A stretch of 64,000 nucleotides of DNA from Stenotrophomonas sp. 57 (GTDB taxonomy: Bacteria > Pseudomonadota > Gammaproteobacteria > Xanthomonadales > Xanthomonadaceae), in contig NZ_CP127407.1 in the NCBI RefSeq assembly GCF_030291075.1, positions 2,044,001-2,108,000 of the forward strand, written 5' to 3'. The notes below the pieces were generated by a model. That model did no database searches and was not told where the DNA came from. It was given only the letters and a program-made list of their open reading frames with translations. Shown here in pieces: positions 60,595-64,000 of the stretch. How positions within the stretch are numbered: position 1 is the stretch's first letter; each line of letters begins with the position of its first letter. A program made the translations under genes and the position numbers.

Positions 60595-62209
60595 GGTTCA
60601 ACTCCGGGTTGCAGGGCATATCGGCCGCTCGGCGCAAATCTTCAAGGCGAAGTACAAGATTGGCTGCACTGGCCCGGTGCAGGTCGTCCGGAACGTCCTG
60701 GCCATCGGTCACCCAGGTGATCGGCAGGGCATGGTCCACGGCCACCGACAGGGCGTTGCCGAAGCGGCCGGTCTCGTCCAGCTTGCTCAGTACCAGGCCC
60801 TGCAGGTTGGCGGCGCCGAAGCGGCGGACCACCTCGTCCATGTCGCCGAAGCTGGTGTTGGCCGGCAGCACCAGCAGGGTGCGGACCTGGCGGGCGGCGC
60901 GCAGCCACTGCAGCTGGGCGGCCAGTGCGCGGTCGCGCGGGCCCAGCCCGGCGGTGTCGATCAGCACCAGCTTGTAGTCCTTCAGGCGTTCCAGCAGCTG
61001 GTCCAGGTCGGTGCCGCTGTTGGCCTCGTGCACGGCGATGCCGAGCTGGCGGCCGTAGCCGTACAGCTGCTCGCGGGCGCCGATGCGGGTGGTGTCGGTG
61101 GTCACCAGGGCCACGTCACGCGGCGCGTGCTTCTCGGCGAAGCGCGAGGCCAGCTTGGCGATGGTGGTGGTCTTGCCGGCGCCGGTCGGGCCGACCAGGG
61201 CAATCACGCCGCCTTCCTCCAGCGGGTCGACGGGGGCGATCGGCAGCTTGCGCGAGATCAGCCCCAGCATCAGGCCACGGCCACGGTGGGCTTCGGTCTC
61301 CAGCGGGATCTGCATGGCCACGTCGCGGGCCAGGCCGGCGTCGAAACCGTACTCGTCCATCAGATCCAGCGCGGTGGCGCGCACCGGGCAGCCACGCAGG
61401 CGCTCGTCGGTGAAGCGGTTCATCTCGCGCTCGATCACCTGGCGCATGCCGGCCACTTCCTGGCGCAGCTGGCGGATCTCGGCGTCGTCCTGGGCGACCA
61501 CGGTCAGCACCGGGGCCGGGGCGAGGGTAGGCTCCGGCGAGGTTTCGATGACGGCGTCGGCCACTGCCGGTTCGCTGGCGGCGATCTCCGGCTGTGCTTC
61601 GGTCGGAGCCGCGCCCGGCAGTGGCGGCGGCTGCACGGCGGGGGCCGCGCTTTCGTGATGCATCTCGTGCGGCGGGTCGATCTGGAAGCGGGCACGGTTG
61701 GCTGGCGCGCTGGCGGCCGGTGCCGGTGCCGGTGCAACGATGGCCTCGGCGAACGGGGCGAAGATCTGTTCCGGCAGCGCCGGTTCGTTGACGGCAGCTC
61801 GGGCCAGGGTCGCGGCGAAGCCGGTGCTGCCGCGGGTCGGCACGATCTCGTCGGCGCTGTCCAGGGTGCGGCCGGTGGCACCGACCGCGGCGCGGGCGAG
61901 GGCGGCCACGGCAGAGGTGGTCGCGGCAACCGGTTCCGGAGCGGGGGTGTTGCTGCGACGGCGGGTGACTGCGGCAATGACGGCATCGGCGGCGGTGCGC
62001 GGCTTGGGGGCCGGCGGCGGTGCGACATCACGGCGCGAGGCTTCCAGCGCACGCTGCACGGCGCTCTCGTCGTAGTTGGCGGCGGCGACGATCTCGATGC
62101 CTTCCTCGATCCGGCGGTTGGACAGGATCACGGCGTCAGGACCATGTTCCTTGCGCACCAGGTTCATGGCCGAGCGCATGTCGGCGGCGACGAATCGTTT
62201 GATTTTCAT
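60581..62209 (-). CDS. flhF: SRP-type GTPase FlhF
   Basis: This encodes 542 residues. The start at 62209 (MKIKRFVAADMRSAM) is the family N-terminus, with an alternative ATG at 62275. A basic N-domain and a long low-complexity Ala/Pro linker (about 70-210) precede the NG GTPase domain (VGPTGAGKTTTIAKLA for the P-loop). FlhF recruits the first flagellar components to the pole. The long linker is common but its length varies. Confidence 0.94.
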   Translation of the reverse strand: MKIKRFVAADMRSAMNLVRKEHGPDAVILSNRRIEEGIEIVAAANYDESAVQRALEASRRDVAPPPAPKPRTAADAVIAAVTRRRSNTPAPEPVAATTSAVAALARAAVGATGRTLDSADEIVPTRGSTGFAATLARAAVNEPALPEQIFAPFAEAIVAPAPAPAASAPANRARFQIDPPHEMHHESAAPAVQPPPLPGAAPTEAQPEIAASEPAVADAVIETSPEPTLAPAPVLTVVAQDDAEIRQLRQEVAGMRQVIEREMNRFTDERLRGCPVRATALDLMDEYGFDAGLARDVAMQIPLETEAHRGRGLMLGLISRKLPIAPVDPLEEGGVIALVGPTGAGKTTTIAKLASRFAEKHAPRDVALVTTDTTRIGAREQLYGYGRQLGIAVHEANSGTDLDQLLERLKDYKLVLIDTAGLGPRDRALAAQLQWLRAARQVRTLLVLPANTSFGDMDEVVRRFGAANLQGLVLSKLDETGRFGNALSVAVDHALPITWVTDGQDVPDDLHRASAANLVLRLEDLRRAADMPCNPELNHAVA

Positions 62210-62354
62210 GCTGTGGTCACGGGACGAAGACGGCGGGGTGGCGGTAGGAGAACTCGGGTGGTCGGTGGTCTGCACGGTGCGGGTTCCCCTTGGTGTCTGT
62301 CTGTTGCGTTGGTTCGAAAGTGGTGTCTGTTTTCTGGCGCATCGGAGGGCGGCG

Positions 62355-64000
62355 TCAGCTGATCGTTCCGACCAGCTTCAGGCGCTTGTCCTCCGGCACC
62401 TCGCTGTAGGCCAGGACCGACAGCGACGGAACGCTGTGGCGGACCAGGCGGGCCAGCGCGGCGCGCACCGGGCCAGGTACCAGCACGACCGCGGGCTCGT
62501 TGCGGGCTTCCTGCTTGCTGACACATTCGGCCAGGCTCTGGTGCAGTCGCTCAGCGAGTCCGGGTTCCAGCGCGGCGCCGTTGCCCTGCGTGGACTCCTG
62601 CAAGACACGTTCCAATTGCGGGTTGAGGGTGAACACCGGCAGCTCCGCCGACATTCCGGCGATCTCCTGCACGATGAAGCGGCCCAGTGCGGTGCGCACG
62701 GCGGCGGTCAGCACGGCCGGGTCCTGGCTGTTGGGCGCGTGTTCGACCAGTGCCTCGGCGATCTTGCGCAGCTGGCGGATCGGAATGCGCTCGACCAGCA
62801 GGTTCTGCAGCACGCGCACCACCGCCGACAGCGGCAGCGCCTTCGGCGTCAGATCTTCGACGAGCTTGGGCGCGCTCTTGGCCAGGTTGGCCAGCAGGTG
62901 CTGCACTTCCTCGTGTCCGAGCAGTTCCGGCGCGTGCTCGCGGATCAGGTGCGAGAGGTGGGTGGCGACCACGGTGGCCGGGTCGACCACGGTGTAGCCC
63001 AGCGTTTCGGCCTGGGCGCGCTGGTGCGGCTGGATCCAGGTGGCGTCCAGTCCAAACGCAGGGTCCTTGCCGGCGATGCCTTCCAGTGCGCCGAGTGCAC
63101 TGCCGGGATCCAGCGCCAGCTCGCGATCCGGATGGATTTCGGCGGTGGCCACCGGCACGCCGTGCACCAGCACGCGGTAACCATTGGCCGGCAACTCCAG
63201 GTTGTCGCGGATGTGTACCGAGGGAATCAGGAAGCCAACGTCCTGGGTCAGCTTGCGGCGCACGCCCTTGATGCGCGCCATCAGTTCACCGCCCTGGTTG
63301 CTGTCCACCAGCGGGATCAGCCGGTAGCCGACCTCAAGGCCCAGTGGATCGACCGGGCGCAGCTCGTCCCAGCTCAGTTCGGCGGTCGGTGCCGGCGCGG
63401 CGGGGCGGCCCAGCGCATTGAGCGCGGCGGCGTCATTGCCTCCCGCTGCCGGATCGGTGGCGGCGGTCTTGCCCTTGCGGTAGACCTTCCAGGCGATGAA
63501 GCCGAGGATCGCGGCCAGCGTCAGGAAAGCGACGTTGGGCATGCCCGGCACCAGGCCAACGACGCCGATGATGCCGGCGGTGATCGCCAGCGCACGGTAC
63601 TGGCCGAACACCTGGCCGGTCATGGCCTGGGCCATGTCCTGGGAACGCGAGGCCCGGGTGACCAGCATCGCCACCGCGCTGGACACCAGCAGTGCCGGCA
63701 GCTGCGCCACCAGGCCGTCACCGATGGAGAGCAGGGTGTAGGTGGCAGCGGCATCGCCGAACGGCATGCCATGCTGCAGCACGCCCACGGCCAGGCCGCC
63801 GAGCATGTTGATGAACAGGATCAGGATGCCGGCGATGGCGTCGCCGCGGATGAACTTGCTGGCACCGTCCATTGCACCGTAGAAGTCGGCTTCCTCGCGG
63901 ACTTCTTCACGGCGCAGCTTGGCTTCTTCACGCGTCAGCAAACCGGCGTTGAGGTCGGCGTCGATCGCCATCTGCTTGCCGGGCATGGCGTCCAGGATGA
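62355..64000 (-). CDS. flhA: flagellar type III export protein FlhA, partial
   Basis: The reading frame runs off the right edge, so the N-terminal part lies beyond base 64000; 548 codons are visible. The FHIPEP-family conserved block (LDAMPGKQMAIDADLNAGLL) is followed by the last transmembrane helices and the large cytoplasmic domain. FlhA is the export-gate protein for flagellar subunits. It heads the flhA-flhF-fleN-fliA row. Confidence 0.96.
   Translation of the reverse strand, partial: ILDAMPGKQMAIDADLNAGLLTREEAKLRREEVREEADFYGAMDGASKFIRGDAIAGILILFINMLGGLAVGVLQHGMPFGDAAATYTLLSIGDGLVAQLPALLVSSAVAMLVTRASRSQDMAQAMTGQVFGQYRALAITAGIIGVVGLVPGMPNVAFLTLAAILGFIAWKVYRKGKTAATDPAAGGNDAAALNALGRPAAPAPTAELSWDELRPVDPLGLEVGYRLIPLVDSNQGGELMARIKGVRRKLTQDVGFLIPSVHIRDNLELPANGYRVLVHGVPVATAEIHPDRELALDPGSALGALEGIAGKDPAFGLDATWIQPHQRAQAETLGYTVVDPATVVATHLSHLIREHAPELLGHEEVQHLLANLAKSAPKLVEDLTPKALPLSAVVRVLQNLLVERIPIRQLRKIAEALVEHAPNSQDPAVLTAAVRTALGRFIVQEIAGMSAELPVFTLNPQLERVLQESTQGNGAALEPGLAERLHQSLAECVSKQEARNEPAVVLVPGPVRAALARLVRHSVPSLSVLAYSEVPEDKRLKLVGTIS

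Overview
The window is GC-rich gammaproteobacterial DNA that reads as Stenotrophomonas, most likely the S. maltophilia complex. Four things support this: a complete Xanthomonadaceae-type rpf (diffusible signal factor, DSF) locus; many GTAG-type (SMAG-like) palindromic REPs; a polar-flagellum and chemotaxis locus in the Pseudomonas/Xanthomonas order; and an rpfF/rpfC pair of the type called rpf-1 in S. maltophilia, with a long RpfC carrying a doubled membrane sensor.

Region 1 (1-24 kb) is the rpf neighbourhood: the carB 3' end, greA, an RpfE-like gene, recJ, a secreted VIT/VWA protein, an acyltransferase divergent from a LytTR regulator (RpfD-like), prfB with its programmed frameshift, an XRE/MmyB regulator, an aldehyde dehydrogenase plus ThDP-enzyme pair, lysS, rpfG, rpfC, and on the other strand rpfF and rpfB. 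RpfF makes DSF, RpfC senses it, and RpfG is a response regulator that degrades cyclic-di-GMP. The dehydrogenase/ThDP pair resembles the cyanobacterial 2-oxoglutarate decarboxylase/SSADH bypass.

Region 2 (23.9-36.6 kb) is metabolic. It holds the choline-to-glycine-betaine genes (betA, betB, betI, and a divergent BCCT transporter, with a perfect 28-bp palindromic operator candidate), a small secreted protein, acnA, a VapBC-type toxin-antitoxin pair, and acnB (the RpfA equivalent).

Region 3 (36.7-64 kb) is almost entirely minus-strand chemotaxis and flagellar genes. Read in transcription order from the right these are flhA, flhF, fleN, fliA, cheY, cheZ, cheA, motC, motD, parA/parC, a ParP-like CheW, a STAS protein, a second CheY, a second CheA, a chemoreceptor, a YcgR-like c-di-GMP effector, cheW, a secreted OB-fold-like protein, two more chemoreceptors, and cheR-cheD-cheB. 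Five sequences resembling sigma-28 (FliA) promoters lie in the gaps. The two halves of the window are linked by c-di-GMP: RpfG lowers it and the YcgR-like protein reads it at the motor.

Intergenic DNA carries GTAG REPs, a second palindrome family (GGGGTCAGATCC...GGATCTGACCCC), and two composite palindromic islands at 11.5-12.0 kb and 41.8-42.1 kb. No tRNA, rRNA, CRISPR array, prophage or intact insertion sequence was seen.
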